64,000 nucleotides of DNA from Arthrobacter humicola (GCF_022803015.1 NZ_JAFKON010000002.1:491313-555312), one strand, 5' to 3'; counted from the stretch's first letter, positions 8,974-17,273 are shown. The notes: a model not told the origin generated them from the letters alone. Numbers and translations are program-made.

Positions 8974-9069
8974 GGTGCCGAACCGGATACGCCTCTCGGC
9001 GGTAGGCCGCTCTAGGCGGCTAAATGTTGAAGCCCGGGGGTTTCGCGGTTCGGCACCGCTTTTAGTTTT
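8974..9069 (+). ncRNA. Candidate structured small RNA with a terminator-like 3' end
   Basis: This lies in a 383-bp gap without a protein gene. A perfect 12-bp long-range stem pairs 8974-8985 with 9046-9057 and encloses about 60 nt. Inside is a GC hairpin GCCGC-TCTAG-GCGGC (9006-9020) and a small AAGCCC/GGGTTT element (9030-9043). The 3' side can instead fold into GCGGT-TCGGC-ACCGC (9045-9059), followed by TTTTAGTTTT, which looks like a plus-strand intrinsic terminator; the two folds exclude each other. It does not look like tRNA, tmRNA, SRP or 6S RNA. No plus-strand gene follows, so a stand-alone RNA is more likely than a leader. Confidence 0.5.
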
Positions 9070-9176
9070 CTACGTAGGTTCATGCAAGTCAACATTGACA
9101 GCCTGCCCGAGCCGTGCGTGTCCTGGGTGCTGCGGGCCCGTCATCCGGGCGCCTGCCGCCCGGCCCGGCTGGCCCC

Positions 9177-9830
9177 TCAGTCCAGCTCGCCCAGCCGCCA
9201 CGCGTTGGCGGCGTGCTCGAGGTCCTCGGCCGTCTTGACGAGCAGATGCGAGTTGCGGGTGAGTTTGCTGGCGTGGTTTTCGTTGCTGTGCTCGGCGTTG
9301 TCCGCAAGCGTTGCCTGGCCCAGGGCCACCACGCGGCAGAACGCTGCGGAGCGTTCCAGGGCGACGTCGAATTCGCCGTCGAACGCCCCGGAGAGGATGG
9401 CGTCCGCCATGGATTTCATCTCATCGGCGCCGGGCGGTTCGGCCGCGCCGGCGACCACATGCGAAACCTGGGCCGTGTCCTTGCCCGCCTTGAAGTAGAC
9501 GGAGATCCGCTCGGGATCCTGGATGGTGGCGGCCCGCAGGGCGTACAGGCGCCACAGCGCGCCGGGGAGGGACCGGGCGGGGCTTTCGGCCCACATTTCG
9601 GCGATTGCTTCCAGGCCCTGCTCATCGGCGAGTTTGACGAGCCGTTTGGTGACTTTAGGATCGTCGCTGTCCCGGCCGCGGCGCACGAGAGCCTGCGCGG
9701 CCAGATGGGCCGCCTCCGAGACGCGGGCAGGATCGGCCCCTCCGGCGAAAGGCTCAAAGTCGATCGGTGCGAAGGGTTTCGGCTTGTGATGCCGCGGGCC
9801 GGGGGCGCTTGATCCTGCTTGCTCGCTCAT
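9177..9830 (-). CDS. Conserved hypothetical protein
   Basis: This is a 217-residue soluble, mostly helical, Ala/Glu/Leu-rich protein with a basic, Pro-rich N-terminus (GPRHHKPKPFAPIDFEPFAGG). It has no signal peptide, membrane segment or catalytic motif that I recognise. Codon use and GC pattern match the neighbours, so it looks like a genuine gene. The ATG is preceded by a G-rich stretch. The C-terminal half (LVKTAEDLEHAANAWRLGELD) suggests a helical bundle. It stands alone, with the structured RNA candidate downstream and the tRNA-Lys gene diverging upstream. I assign no function. Confidence 0.7.
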   Translation of the reverse strand: MSEQAGSSAPGPRHHKPKPFAPIDFEPFAGGADPARVSEAAHLAAQALVRRGRDSDDPKVTKRLVKLADEQGLEAIAEMWAESPARSLPGALWRLYALRAATIQDPERISVYFKAGKDTAQVSHVVAGAAEPPGADEMKSMADAILSGAFDGEFDVALERSAAFCRVVALGQATLADNAEHSNENHASKLTRNSHLLVKTAEDLEHAANAWRLGELD

Positions 9831-9950
9831 GCCCCCACGCTACTCCAGTGCCGCAAGGGAATCGAGGATCGGTGCGCCCTGCTGCCATAGACGCCGGGGG
9901 CCGACGACGCCGGTGCGGCCAACGTGAAAAAAGCTGGCCCGGGTCTGGGG

Positions 9951-9956
9951 TACAGT
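9951..9956 (+). promoter_or_regulatory. Possible -10 element for tRNA-Lys
   Basis: TACAGT sits about 77 bp before the tRNA and matches a -10 box reasonably well. No convincing -35 element is seen at the expected distance, so this is tentative. Confidence 0.3.
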
Positions 9957-10032
9957 GTTAACGTCCAGAAATGGACTGGGCCGAAACGCGCTGCAGCAGC
10001 GGATTTATCCGCTGGTTCGGGGCTCTCGGCTG

Positions 10033-10105
10033 GGGCCTTTAGCTCAGTTGGTAGAGCATCGGACTTTTAATCCGTGGGTCGTGGGTTCGATCCCCACAGG
10101 GCCCA
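10033..10105 (+). tRNA. tRNA-Lys (anticodon TTT)
   Basis: A complete 73-nt cloverleaf is present: acceptor GGGCCTT pairing with AGGGCCC plus discriminator A; D arm with AGTTGGTAGA; anticodon loop CTTTTAA with TTT at 10066-10068; T arm GTGGG-TTCGATC-CCCAC. The CCA end is not encoded. It decodes AAA/AAG lysine codons. A strong intrinsic terminator follows. No direct repeat, integrase or other sign of an integrated element was seen at its 3' end. Confidence 0.97.
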
Positions 10106-10127
10106 CTCTTTTAGCGAAGAGTGGAAA

Positions 10128-10165
10128 AACCCCGGTTTCCTGGCAACAGGAAGCCGGGGTTTTTT
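10128..10165 (+). terminator. Intrinsic terminator after tRNA-Lys
   Basis: A 15-bp stem (10128-10142 with 10147-10161, one G-T pair) is closed by a GCAA tetraloop and followed by a T-run through 10165. It is a textbook rho-independent terminator 22 bp after the tRNA. Confidence 0.9.
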
Positions 10166-10297
10166 GTGCCCGCCACCGGGGTCCTGTCCTGGCGGGCCGG
10201 GGCCCCAGCCCCCAGGGCTCCGGGGCCCTGGGGCCCTGTGGCTGCAGCCCCCCGGATTGTACGGCTGGCTAGTTACCAGTTCCGCTAGGCTTGGCGA

Positions 10298-10792
10298 ATG
10301 GACTCCCACGGCGCCTCCGGATACTGGTATGGCCCCGATGACAGCCTGGATCCTCCGGCGGCGATCCTGCAGGCCCTCCGCGACTATCGGATCTCGGAGG
10401 TGGCGACCAGGCGGTCCACCCGCGATTCGATGGGGATGGGTGAGACCGACCTGCTGGCTTTGCGCTACCTGCTGCGGGCCAAAGCGACAGGCGAACGGGT
10501 TGGCCCGAAGGATCTCAGCCGCGTCCTGGGCATCACCACCGCTTCCACAACGTCCCTGATCGACCGGCTGGTAGCAAGCGGGCACGTCCGGCGGGAGCCG
10601 CACCCGACGGACCGGCGCTCCCTTGTGATCGTGCCGACGGTGGCGACGGATTCCGAAGTCCGCGCCACGCTTGGACACATGCACCGGCGCATGATGGCGG
10701 TGGCAGAGTCCATGAGCGCGGAGGACGCCCGCGTGGTTATCACTTTCCTCCGCCGGATGAGCGCGGCCATCGGCGCCGAGCGGCATGACTAG
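10298..10792 (+). CDS. MarR-family transcriptional regulator
   Basis: This 164-residue DNA-binding protein has a MarR winged helix-turn-helix. The recognition region is about residues 65-100 (LSRVLGITTASTTSLIDRLVASGHV), followed by the wing REPHPTDRRS, the signature DxRS stretch of the family. Flanking helices would form the dimer interface. It has no enzyme partner on the same strand. The next small gene starts 64 bp downstream, and that gap holds a 10-bp palindrome and a GTATGCTTA element, plausible operator sequence. The ligand is unknown. Confidence 0.88.
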   Translation: MDSHGASGYWYGPDDSLDPPAAILQALRDYRISEVATRRSTRDSMGMGETDLLALRYLLRAKATGERVGPKDLSRVLGITTASTTSLIDRLVASGHVRREPHPTDRRSLVIVPTVATDSEVRATLGHMHRRMMAVAESMSAEDARVVITFLRRMSAAIGAERHD

Positions 10793-10798
10793 CTCGTT

Positions 10799-10820
10799 TA
10801 ACTAGTTATATGTATGCTTA
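10799..10820. promoter_or_regulatory. Palindrome TAACTAGTTA plus GTATGCTTA element
   Basis: A perfect 10-bp palindrome (10799-10808) is followed by GTATGCTTA (10812-10820) in an AT-rich stretch between the MarR gene and the next small gene. The same 9-mer occurs in the palindrome at 62075-62088, and a related site is at 14477-14496. It is a candidate operator or promoter region; the binding protein is unknown. Confidence 0.35.
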
Positions 10821-10856
10821 CTACTTGTTTTTTAGATCTCAACGAGAGTAGGCGCC

Positions 10857-11204
10857 GTGGCTGAATCCGCAACCCTGACCGGGGACCCCGCGACAGAGCT
10901 CCCGCCCGGTGCCCCGCTGCACTGCGGCGCACCCATGCAGTGGACCTCGCCGGAGCCGGCCATGCCCTCCTACTCGTTCGGGCCCGCGGACCCGTCCCTC
11001 GATCTCCCGGCCCTGTGGCGCTGTCCCTGTGGCTTCCAGCTCGACGGCGGTATCCAGTTGGGGGACGGACTCCACTTCGCCGACGGTTTCCAGGCGGAGA
11101 GCGTGTTCCAGCCGGAGGTCGGGTACCGGTTGGGCGGGATCCAGCTGGATGGTGGCGAACAGGGCGTCGATCAGGCTGCCGCGGGGCTTGCCGCGGCCTG
11201 CTGA
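10857..11204 (+). CDS. Small hypothetical protein with two Cys-Gly pairs
   Basis: This is a 115-residue product from GTG. The first ~65 residues contain LHCGAPMQW and LWRCPCGFQLD, spaced Cys residues that could bind a metal in a zinc-ribbon-like fold. The remainder is a Gly/Gln/Leu/Asp-rich low-complexity tail with repeated GGIQL- and DGxxFADGF-like segments. The AT-rich upstream region suggests a promoter. There is no known function. The N-terminal part looks more convincing as coding sequence than the tail. Confidence 0.45.
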   Translation: MAESATLTGDPATELPPGAPLHCGAPMQWTSPEPAMPSYSFGPADPSLDLPALWRCPCGFQLDGGIQLGDGLHFADGFQAESVFQPEVGYRLGGIQLDGGEQGVDQAAAGLAAAC

Positions 11205-11250
11205 CCCAGCGGCCGCTTCTCACCAGCCCGCTCTTCACCGCAGCACCGCG

Positions 11251-12369
11251 TCAGCCGGGCCCCGGCTCCTCACCCCGGGGCACCAGCCGGGGCCGGGCCG
11301 GCACCAGCGCGGTGGGGGAGGCCACCTGCAGCCGGTCCGCAGGGAGACCCGGCAACCCGGATGCCGCGTCCAGACGAAACGTTACGACGTCGCCGGAGCG
11401 TTCGTGGGCGACGTGCAGCAAACCGTCGCGGATCAGATGGTGCCGGGGCCAGTTGCCGCCGCTGGGGACGTCGGCCACCGGACGCAGCGCCGCGCCCCCG
11501 GCCTCCACCTCCAGCACGCAGATCCGGTTCGAACCGCGGACGCCCACATAGGCGTACCTGCCGTCGGCCGCCAACGCGATCTCTGCCGCCGAATCATCCG
11601 GCTGCGCCCCGCCGGCGGCGGCGGGCCCGACGAAAGCGAGCCGGAAGTCCCCGGAGTCCGGCGACAACCCGGCCACAGCCACCTCGATTGAATACTCGGT
11701 CACCACAAAGACGTGGCCGCCCGGATGCTGGACCAGGTGCCGGGGGCCGCTGCCCCGCGGCAGGACCACCTCGTGGTCCAGGACCGGGCCCAGAGCCCGC
11801 TCCGGTCCGGAGCCGACACTCCAGATCCGCAGCAGGTCGTGGCCGAGGTCGGTGGTCATCACCCTGCCGTCGGCCAGCATGAGTGCCGCGTGAGCGCGGC
11901 TCGGCCGTTTTTCCCGTTCGCCGGGGCCGCCGCCGGGAGCCTCGCCGTACGGGTCTCGCGATTCGACGCCGGCCGTCCGGTCAACGATGCCGCCGTCGGC
12001 GTCGAGCTCATAGAACAGCACCTGGCCGTCGCCCCAGCAGCAGACAACGAGGAAACGGCCGGAAGGCTCGACGGCGACATGGCAGGCCGCGTCACCGGCC
12101 GGCCACGCCGGGCCCGCGGGCTCCAGGCCAAACGCGCCGGCCCGGCGGTAGGCCCGGACGGTCCGGGCCTGCTCGGCCACGGCATAGAGCACGGGGAGAG
12201 AAGGGTGGACCGCCAGGAAGGACGGCGAGTCGGCCGGCGCCGCAACACCCAGCCACCGCATTGTGCCGTCCGCCGCCGCGGCAACCGCGCCGATCCCCGT
12301 GCCGCGGCCGCCGGAATCTGCCGTGTAGGAGCCGGTCCAGACGAGATCGTGTGCAGGCAGGGAGTCCAT
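11251..12369 (-). CDS. Lactonase-family beta-propeller protein (6-phosphogluconolactonase-like)
   Basis: This is a 372-residue protein of the lactonase family (Pgl type), seven-bladed beta-propellers that include 6-phosphogluconolactonase. Typical blade motifs are present: WTGSYTADSGGRGTGIG at the N-terminus, FLAVHPSLPVLYAV, HVAVEPSGRFLVVCCWGDG, SGPRHLVQHPGGHVFVV, ADGRYAYVGVRGSNRI and WPRHHLIRDGLLHVAHE. I start at ATG 12369 (AGGA about 7 nt upstream, and the first propeller strand follows at once). A longer reading to 12681 adds Cys/Pro-rich sequence that is probably not translated. The substrate may be 6-phosphogluconolactone or another lactone. Confidence 0.82.
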   Translation of the reverse strand: MDSLPAHDLVWTGSYTADSGGRGTGIGAVAAAADGTMRWLGVAAPADSPSFLAVHPSLPVLYAVAEQARTVRAYRRAGAFGLEPAGPAWPAGDAACHVAVEPSGRFLVVCCWGDGQVLFYELDADGGIVDRTAGVESRDPYGEAPGGGPGEREKRPSRAHAALMLADGRVMTTDLGHDLLRIWSVGSGPERALGPVLDHEVVLPRGSGPRHLVQHPGGHVFVVTEYSIEVAVAGLSPDSGDFRLAFVGPAAAGGAQPDDSAAEIALAADGRYAYVGVRGSNRICVLEVEAGGAALRPVADVPSGGNWPRHHLIRDGLLHVAHERSGDVVTFRLDAASGLPGLPADRLQVASPTALVPARPRLVPRGEEPGPG

Positions 12370-12651
12370 GCTGCCATCCTGCCAGCCGCCGCCGCCAAGG
12401 CATCCCAAGCAGGCATCCCAAGCAGGCGGCACAATCCGCCGCCGCAACCCGCCGCCGCAAAACCCCGACCAATCACAGCAGACCCAATCACAGCTGGCCG
12501 CGGGCGGCTTCGGTAGCATGGGGCAATCGAGCAACTGCAGCAAAGGAGGTGGGTCCCGTTCACGCAAGTCCAGCAAGGATGCTCGCCCAGCAGTGCCGGC
12601 CGCGGCCAGCTCACGGTGAGGGCGTCTGACACCCGACCGAAAGGCGCTCCC

Positions 12652-13482
12652 ATGCCAGTAGTCCGCCATCTTTCCCCGCACGAGATACTCACGGCCAGGC
12701 TCCGCTCAGCCGGCTGCGTGTTTGCCGAAGACGAGGCCCGTCTGCTGATCGACGCGGCCCCGACGCCGGAGGCGCTCGAACGGATGGCCGGCCGGAGGGT
12801 CGCAGGCCTTCCCCTTGAACACATTCTCGGTTGGGCGGAATTCTGCGGACTCCGCATCGCGGTCGACACCGGAGTCTTCGTGCCCCGCCGCCGGACGGAA
12901 TTCCTTGTCCGGCAGGCCGCTGCGCTGCTGGACGCAAGCCGCATGGCGCGGGGCGACGCCCCGGCACCGGTCGTTGTCGATTTGTGCTGCGGGTCCGGCG
13001 CTGTCGGTACGGCGCTCGCGGCCCTCGCCGGCCCCGCCGAACTCCACTGCGCCGATATTGACCCCGCGGCTGTGTCCTGTGCACGCACCAACGTCCTGCC
13101 CCTGGGCGGGGAGGTCCACGAGGGTGATCTCTATGCTCCCCTCCCGCCAGGCCTCCGGGGCCGGGTCCGGCTGCTGGCCGTCAACGCCCCCTACGTTCCC
13201 TCGGCAGACATCGAAACCATGCCGCAGGAAGCGCGCGTCCACGAGCCGCGGGCCTGCCTCGACGGCGGCGCCGACGGGCTTCAGGTGCAGCGGCGGGTCG
13301 CCGCCGGCGCACGTCAGTGGCTGGCGCCCGGCGGCCACGTGCTGATAGAGACCAGCCGCCGGCAGTCCGCGCAGACGGCCGGAATCCTCCGCGGGCACGG
13401 GCTGGCGGCCCGGGTGCTGCGCTCGGAGGACCTGGGGGCCACCGTGGTGGCCGGCGAGCTGCTGCCCTCCGGCGGGCGGTAG
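12652..13482 (+). CDS. PrmC/HemK-related protein (glutamine-N5) methyltransferase, NAPY variant
   Basis: This is a 276-residue SAM-dependent methyltransferase related to PrmC, which methylates glutamine in release factors. The SAM-binding motif VVDLCCGSGAVG is followed by CADIDPAAV. The catalytic motif reads NAPY (in AVNAPYVPS) where PrmC has NPPY, as in the actinobacterial PrmC-related subfamily of unknown target. The ATG at 12652 has GAAAGG upstream; an alternative GTG at 12616 would add 12 residues. It is divergent from the lactonase across 282 bp. It is probably not the release-factor methyltransferase itself. Confidence 0.82.
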   Translation: MPVVRHLSPHEILTARLRSAGCVFAEDEARLLIDAAPTPEALERMAGRRVAGLPLEHILGWAEFCGLRIAVDTGVFVPRRRTEFLVRQAAALLDASRMARGDAPAPVVVDLCCGSGAVGTALAALAGPAELHCADIDPAAVSCARTNVLPLGGEVHEGDLYAPLPPGLRGRVRLLAVNAPYVPSADIETMPQEARVHEPRACLDGGADGLQVQRRVAAGARQWLAPGGHVLIETSRRQSAQTAGILRGHGLAARVLRSEDLGATVVAGELLPSGGR

Positions 13483-13519
13483 CCGGCAGAGGCGGCGACG
13501 GTGGCCCCTCAAAGAACCC

Positions 13520-13975
13520 CTAGGGCAGTTTGTCCTCGTTCACGTTGGTGGCCGGGCCCGCCGGGGTGGCACCGCCCTCGTCCGACCAGTCCTGGCCGGT
13601 CTGGTCGGTGAGCGCAGGGTCGGAATGGACATCGCTGGCCGCGGGTGCCGGCGTTCCGGGCGTGGCTGCTCCCTGTTTTCCGGGCGTGGCCGTTCCGGGC
13701 GTGGCCGCGGACGTGCTTCCGTGGCCGGCATCGCGGTGGACAGCGGAGCTTATGACGGTACCGGCGCGGCGGGCGGCTTCGCCGAGATGCTCGGAGACCT
13801 CGGGGGCTTTGTCTTTGACCGTTTCTGCTGCCGCGGCCACCTTGTCCTGGACCGGCTTGCTGTGCCAGAGCTCTGCCGACCTGGCCTTGAGCTTGTCATA
13901 GGCTGCGCGGCCTGACCGCGATCCCAAGACGTACCCTGCTGCCAGTCCGGTGGCGAAAAGAAATTTGCCCTTCAT
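13520..13975 (-). CDS. YtxH-like stress-associated protein
   Basis: This is a 151-residue protein with a short N-terminal hydrophobic/Gly segment (KFLFATGLAAGYVLGSRSGR), as in YtxH-type proteins, followed by an amphipathic helix (VQDKVAAAAETVKDKAPEVSEHLGEAARRAG). The low-complexity tail is rich in Thr, Ala, Pro and Gly with repeated TPGTA/TPGTP units. Such proteins are common in actinobacteria and often linked to general stress, but the molecular role is unknown. Gene order with the GlsB-like protein and dodecin fits a stress neighbourhood. Confidence 0.7.
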   Translation of the reverse strand: MKGKFLFATGLAAGYVLGSRSGRAAYDKLKARSAELWHSKPVQDKVAAAAETVKDKAPEVSEHLGEAARRAGTVISSAVHRDAGHGSTSAATPGTATPGKQGAATPGTPAPAASDVHSDPALTDQTGQDWSDEGGATPAGPATNVNEDKLP

Positions 13976-14092
13976 GCTGTGCTCCTGCTCCCTGACGTAG
14001 GTGAAAAGTAGACGTTGTTGAACAGTTCCTGGACGGTGGGTGGCAGTGCCGGCCCATGCGGCCGGCAGGCCGCCTTGCTGTCAAAATAGTGC

Positions 14093-14128
14093 AAAAAACC
14101 GGCCCCGGGAATAACCCAGAGCCGGTTT
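14093..14128 (-). terminator. Intrinsic terminator after the GlsB-like gene
   Basis: Read on the minus strand, AACCGGC-n-GGG pairs with CCC-n-GCCGGTT, followed by a run of six T. It lies 17 bp beyond the stop of the 87-residue membrane protein gene. Confidence 0.75.
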
Positions 14129-14144
14129 CCGGTCAGCTTCCGTG

Positions 14145-14408
14145 TTAACGGGCTGAGCGCTTGCTGATCATGCCGTAAACGAGCAGGACGATGATCGCAC
14201 CGCCGATGGCCAGCAGCCAGGTCGACAGCGAGAAGAACTCGTTGATGCCCACGCCGAACAGTGCGCTGCCAATGAATCCGCCGAGCAGGGCGCCGACGAC
14301 GCCCAGGATCAGAGTGATGATGATGCCACCGCCCTGACGTCCCGGGAGGATGGCCTTAGCGATTGCGCCGGCGATGAGGCCCAGAATCAGAAATGCGAGA
14401 AAACCCAT
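14145..14408 (-). CDS. GlsB/YeaQ/YmgE-family stress membrane protein
   Basis: This is an 87-residue integral membrane protein of the transglycosylase-associated (GlsB/YeaQ/YmgE) family. Three hydrophobic segments are evident: GFLAFLILGLIAGAIAKAIL, GGIIITLILGVVGALLGGFIG and LSTWLLAIGGAIIVLLVYGM. They are joined by the family's PGRQGGG turn. The length is typical. Members are induced by acid or general stress; their biochemical role is not settled. A 20-bp inverted repeat lies 69 bp upstream, and an intrinsic terminator follows. Confidence 0.88.
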   Translation of the reverse strand: MGFLAFLILGLIAGAIAKAILPGRQGGGIIITLILGVVGALLGGFIGSALFGVGINEFFSLSTWLLAIGGAIIVLLVYGMISKRSAR

Positions 14409-14476
14409 TTTTCGTTCCTTCTTCTTTCATAGAGGAGGCACCCGGATTGCCGGGTGCGCTACATCCTTCTGCCCTA

Positions 14477-14496
14477 ATACTAATCATGCTTAGTAT
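14477..14496. promoter_or_regulatory. Inverted repeat ATACTAA-N6-TTAGTAT
   Basis: There are perfect 7-bp arms (14477-14483 and 14490-14496) around TCATGC, in the promoter region of the GlsB-like gene. On the coding strand the core reads TAAGCATGATTAG, close to the palindrome at 62075-62088. It is a likely operator; the binding protein is unknown. Confidence 0.5.
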
Positions 14497-14557
14497 CAAA
14501 GAGCCACCCGACACCCGTGGGTTCGGCGGGCGGGGTGCCAAAACAGCCGACTGCGCC

Positions 14558-15529
14558 CTACCATGCGTAGTCTTCCGGAGCCGTCCTGTGGCCCGGGAAA
14601 ATCTCGTCGAGGCGCTTGAGCGCATCGGTGTCGAGCTTCAATTTGTGCGCCCTGACGGAGGCTTCGAGCTGCTCGAGGGTACGCGGGCCGATGATCGGAG
14701 CGGTGACTGCCGGCTGGTGGAGCAGCCACGCGAGTGCCACGTCCGCGGGTTCCTGACCCAGTTCGGCGGCGAATTCCTCGTATCGCCGGATCTGTTTCTG
14801 GTGCGACTTGAGCGCATCGAGGGCCCGGCCCGCGATGCGCCGGACGCCGTCGTTCTCCTTCTTCAGCACTCCGCCGAGCAGGCCGCCGTGCAACGGCGAC
14901 CATGGCAGGATCCCCAGGCCATACTGCTGGGCGGCCGGGATGACCTCCAGTTCCACGTCCCGGGTCAGCAGGTTGTAAATCGACTGCTCGCTGACCAGCC
15001 CGTTGTAGTTGCGGCGGCCGGCGGTTTCCTGGGCCCGGGCGATGTGCCAGCCGGCGAAGTTGCTGCTGCCGGAGTATAGGATCTTGCCTTGCTGGACGGC
15101 GACCTCGATAGCCTGCCAGATCTCATCCCAAGGCGTGTTCCGGTCCACGTGATGGAACTGGTACAGATCGATGTAGTCCGTCTGCAGCCGTTTCAGGCTG
15201 GCGTCGAGCGCCCGGCGGATGTGCAGTGCCGAGAGTTTGGACTCGTTGGGCCGGTCGGTCATGGTGCCGAACAACTTGGTGGCAAGCACCGTGCGCTCGC
15301 GGCGCTCGCCCCCCTGGGCGAACCAGCGGCCGACTATCTCCTCCGTCCAGCCGCGGTGGCTGGACCCGCCATACACATTGGCCGTGTCGACGAAGTTGAT
15401 GCCGGCGGCCTGCGCGGTGTCCAGGATGGCGAAGGCCTGCGTCTCCTCGGTCTGCGGGCCAAAGTTCATGGTGCCCAGGCAAAGGCGCGAGACTGTCAGG
15501 CCGGAGCGGCCCAGATGCGTATAGCGCAT
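14558..15529 (-). CDS. Aldo/keto reductase
   Basis: This 323-residue NADPH-dependent oxidoreductase has an AKR (beta/alpha)8 barrel. The catalytic tetrad is visible: Asp48 and Tyr53 in FVDTANVYGG, Lys85 in LATK, and the His in LYQFHHVD. The NADP-binding end TAPIIGPRTLEQLEAS is typical of AKRs that act on small aldehydes or sugar-derived ketones. GAGGAA precedes the ATG by about 6 nt. It lies next to dodecin in the same direction with a 96-bp gap. The substrate cannot be predicted. Confidence 0.92.
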   Translation of the reverse strand: MRYTHLGRSGLTVSRLCLGTMNFGPQTEETQAFAILDTAQAAGINFVDTANVYGGSSHRGWTEEIVGRWFAQGGERRERTVLATKLFGTMTDRPNESKLSALHIRRALDASLKRLQTDYIDLYQFHHVDRNTPWDEIWQAIEVAVQQGKILYSGSSNFAGWHIARAQETAGRRNYNGLVSEQSIYNLLTRDVELEVIPAAQQYGLGILPWSPLHGGLLGGVLKKENDGVRRIAGRALDALKSHQKQIRRYEEFAAELGQEPADVALAWLLHQPAVTAPIIGPRTLEQLEASVRAHKLKLDTDALKRLDEIFPGHRTAPEDYAW

Positions 15530-15625
15530 GAAGTTTTCCTCTCCGCCCTGGCCTCCTCTGCCCTGACGGGTTGCGGGTTTCTCCGGAGCGGGGCGGTGCG
15601 TGCCGGCCCGCTCCGGAGTCTGGCG

Positions 15626-15835
15626 TCAACGCTCCAGGCGGAACCCCAGCTTGATGGTGACCTGCCAGTCGGCGACCTGCCCGTTTTCAAGGTGGCCGCG
15701 GATCTCCTTGACTTCGAACCAGTCAAGGTTCCGGAGGGTCTTGGCGGCCTCGGCGATGCCGTTCCGGACGGCCGCATCGACGCCCTCGCTCGAGGTTCCG
15801 ACAATTTCAGAAATGCTGTAAGTGTGATTAGACAA
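15626..15835 (-). CDS. Dodecin-family flavin-binding protein
   Basis: This 69-residue protein matches dodecin in length and pattern. The N-terminal strand YSISEIVGTSSEGVDAAV leads into a helix (NGIAEAAKTLRNLDWFEV) and a C-terminal beta pair (EIRGHLENGQVADWQVTIKL). The Trp in LDWFEV occupies the position that stacks on flavin in characterised dodecins. Dodecins form hollow 12-mers that store or buffer riboflavin or FMN. It probably acts in the cytoplasm. Confidence 0.93.
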   Translation of the reverse strand: MSNHTYSISEIVGTSSEGVDAAVRNGIAEAAKTLRNLDWFEVKEIRGHLENGQVADWQVTIKLGFRLER

Positions 15836-15887
15836 CTTCGCTCCTCGTGATCGCCATCGATGCCCGGCTGTGGGCCGTTCCTGCAGA

Positions 15888-16850
15888 CTAGCCGACCGAA
15901 CCCGGCCGGACTAGGGGTTTGTGCCCGGAGTCCGGGACCCCGGGAGGCGGTCCGGGCAGCGGGCGTTTGGCCTGCCGGGGCGGGGCGTCTGCGCGCGGCC
16001 TGATCCGGCTCACCATCCAGGGCAGCATGTAGTGCGCCATCCAAGCCAGGTCACCGGCCCGGGTCTCCCGCCAGTTGCCCGGCGGCATCGGCTTCGGCTC
16101 CAGCGGCCGCAGGCGGTGTGGCACGCTGAGCGTGTCCAGGACCATGGCCGCAATGGTGTGGTGTCCCAGCGGCGAGAAGTGCAGGCGGTCCGGATCCCAC
16201 ATCTGCGGATCGCTCAGTTGCCGCAGGGCCCACAAGTCGGCGATGACGACATCATGCCGGGCGGCGATGACACGGATGTTCTCGTTGAATACCGCGACCT
16301 TCCCCCGGATGTGTCCGAACACAGCGGTCTCGCCCCAGTCCGGCCCGGTGAAGAGGACCACCGTGGCCCCGGTGGCGGAGAGGGCTGCCACGGCGTCGTC
16401 CAGGGCGGCGGCCATCCGGTCCGGATCGCCGCGATGAAACACGAGATCGTTCCCGCCGGCGGAGAGCGAGACGAGGTCAGGCTTCAGGTTCAGGGCCGGT
16501 CCGAGTTGCTGGTCGAGGATTTCGCGCAGGACCAGGCCGCTGATGGCAAGGTTTGCGTACCCGAACTCGCGGCGGCCCTCGCCGAGTTCCTCGGCGATGC
16601 GGTCCGCCCACCCCCGAATGCCCCCGGGGCTCAGCGGTTCCGGGTCGCCGACGCCTGCCGTGAACGAGTCGCCCAAGGCGACATACCGGCTCCACGGCCG
16701 GGAACGCAGGTCACCGGCAGGCCCGCGTGCGGAGCTCTGATCCCCTGGATGCCACGGCCCCGCGGCGGGGAGGTTGACGCCGGTACCGCCGGCGTCCGGC
16801 TCTAGGAACCTGGCGGCGTTCACATCACCAGCAATACGCCGATATTCCAT
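15888..16850 (-). CDS. SGNH/GDSL-family hydrolase
   Basis: This is a 320-residue esterase/lipase-like protein. Block I YVALGDSFTAGVGD carries the catalytic Ser; block III LVSLSAGGNDLVF has the oxyanion Asn; the catalytic Asp/His pair is in WDPDRLHFSPLGHHTI near the end of the core. The first ~50 residues are Pro/Gly-rich and probably disordered. The C-terminal tail is basic and Pro-rich. No signal peptide is seen, so it is probably intracellular. An internal start closer to the catalytic core is possible. The substrate is unknown. Confidence 0.88.
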   Translation of the reverse strand: MEYRRIAGDVNAARFLEPDAGGTGVNLPAAGPWHPGDQSSARGPAGDLRSRPWSRYVALGDSFTAGVGDPEPLSPGGIRGWADRIAEELGEGRREFGYANLAISGLVLREILDQQLGPALNLKPDLVSLSAGGNDLVFHRGDPDRMAAALDDAVAALSATGATVVLFTGPDWGETAVFGHIRGKVAVFNENIRVIAARHDVVIADLWALRQLSDPQMWDPDRLHFSPLGHHTIAAMVLDTLSVPHRLRPLEPKPMPPGNWRETRAGDLAWMAHYMLPWMVSRIRPRADAPPRQAKRPLPGPPPGVPDSGHKPLVRPGSVG

Positions 16851-16933
16851 GCCTCGCTAGGTACTTATGCCCCTAGCGGGGCGGCATGAGGCCGCGGCGG
16901 CCACCCCTGGCCGTCCGCCACCCGGGAGGCGAA

Positions 16934-16952
16934 ATACTCAGGGGGGTATAAT
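16934..16952 (+). promoter_or_regulatory. CsoR/CstR-type operator overlapping a TATAAT -10 box
   Basis: ATACTCAGGGGGGTAT (16934-16949) is an ATAC...GTAT inverted repeat around a G-tract, the layout of CsoR-family operators. A perfect TATAAT (16947-16952) overlaps its right end. The site is 33 bp before the regulator gene, so autorepression is the likely arrangement. Confidence 0.65.
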
Positions 16953-16963
16953 GGGGAGCCTGA

Positions 16964-17242
<279 letters not shown>

Positions 17243-17273
17243 GCTCATCATCCGGGCAAAGCGCGGGACCGCG

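Noticed and set aside
8974..9057. tRNA-Sec or other tRNA-like gene
   Set aside because: A long terminal stem is present, but there is no D, anticodon or T arm and no anticodon triplet in a 7-nt loop.
10033..10300. Integration site or genomic island at tRNA-Lys
   Set aside because: No duplicated tRNA 3' end, integrase or composition shift; a normal terminator follows the tRNA.
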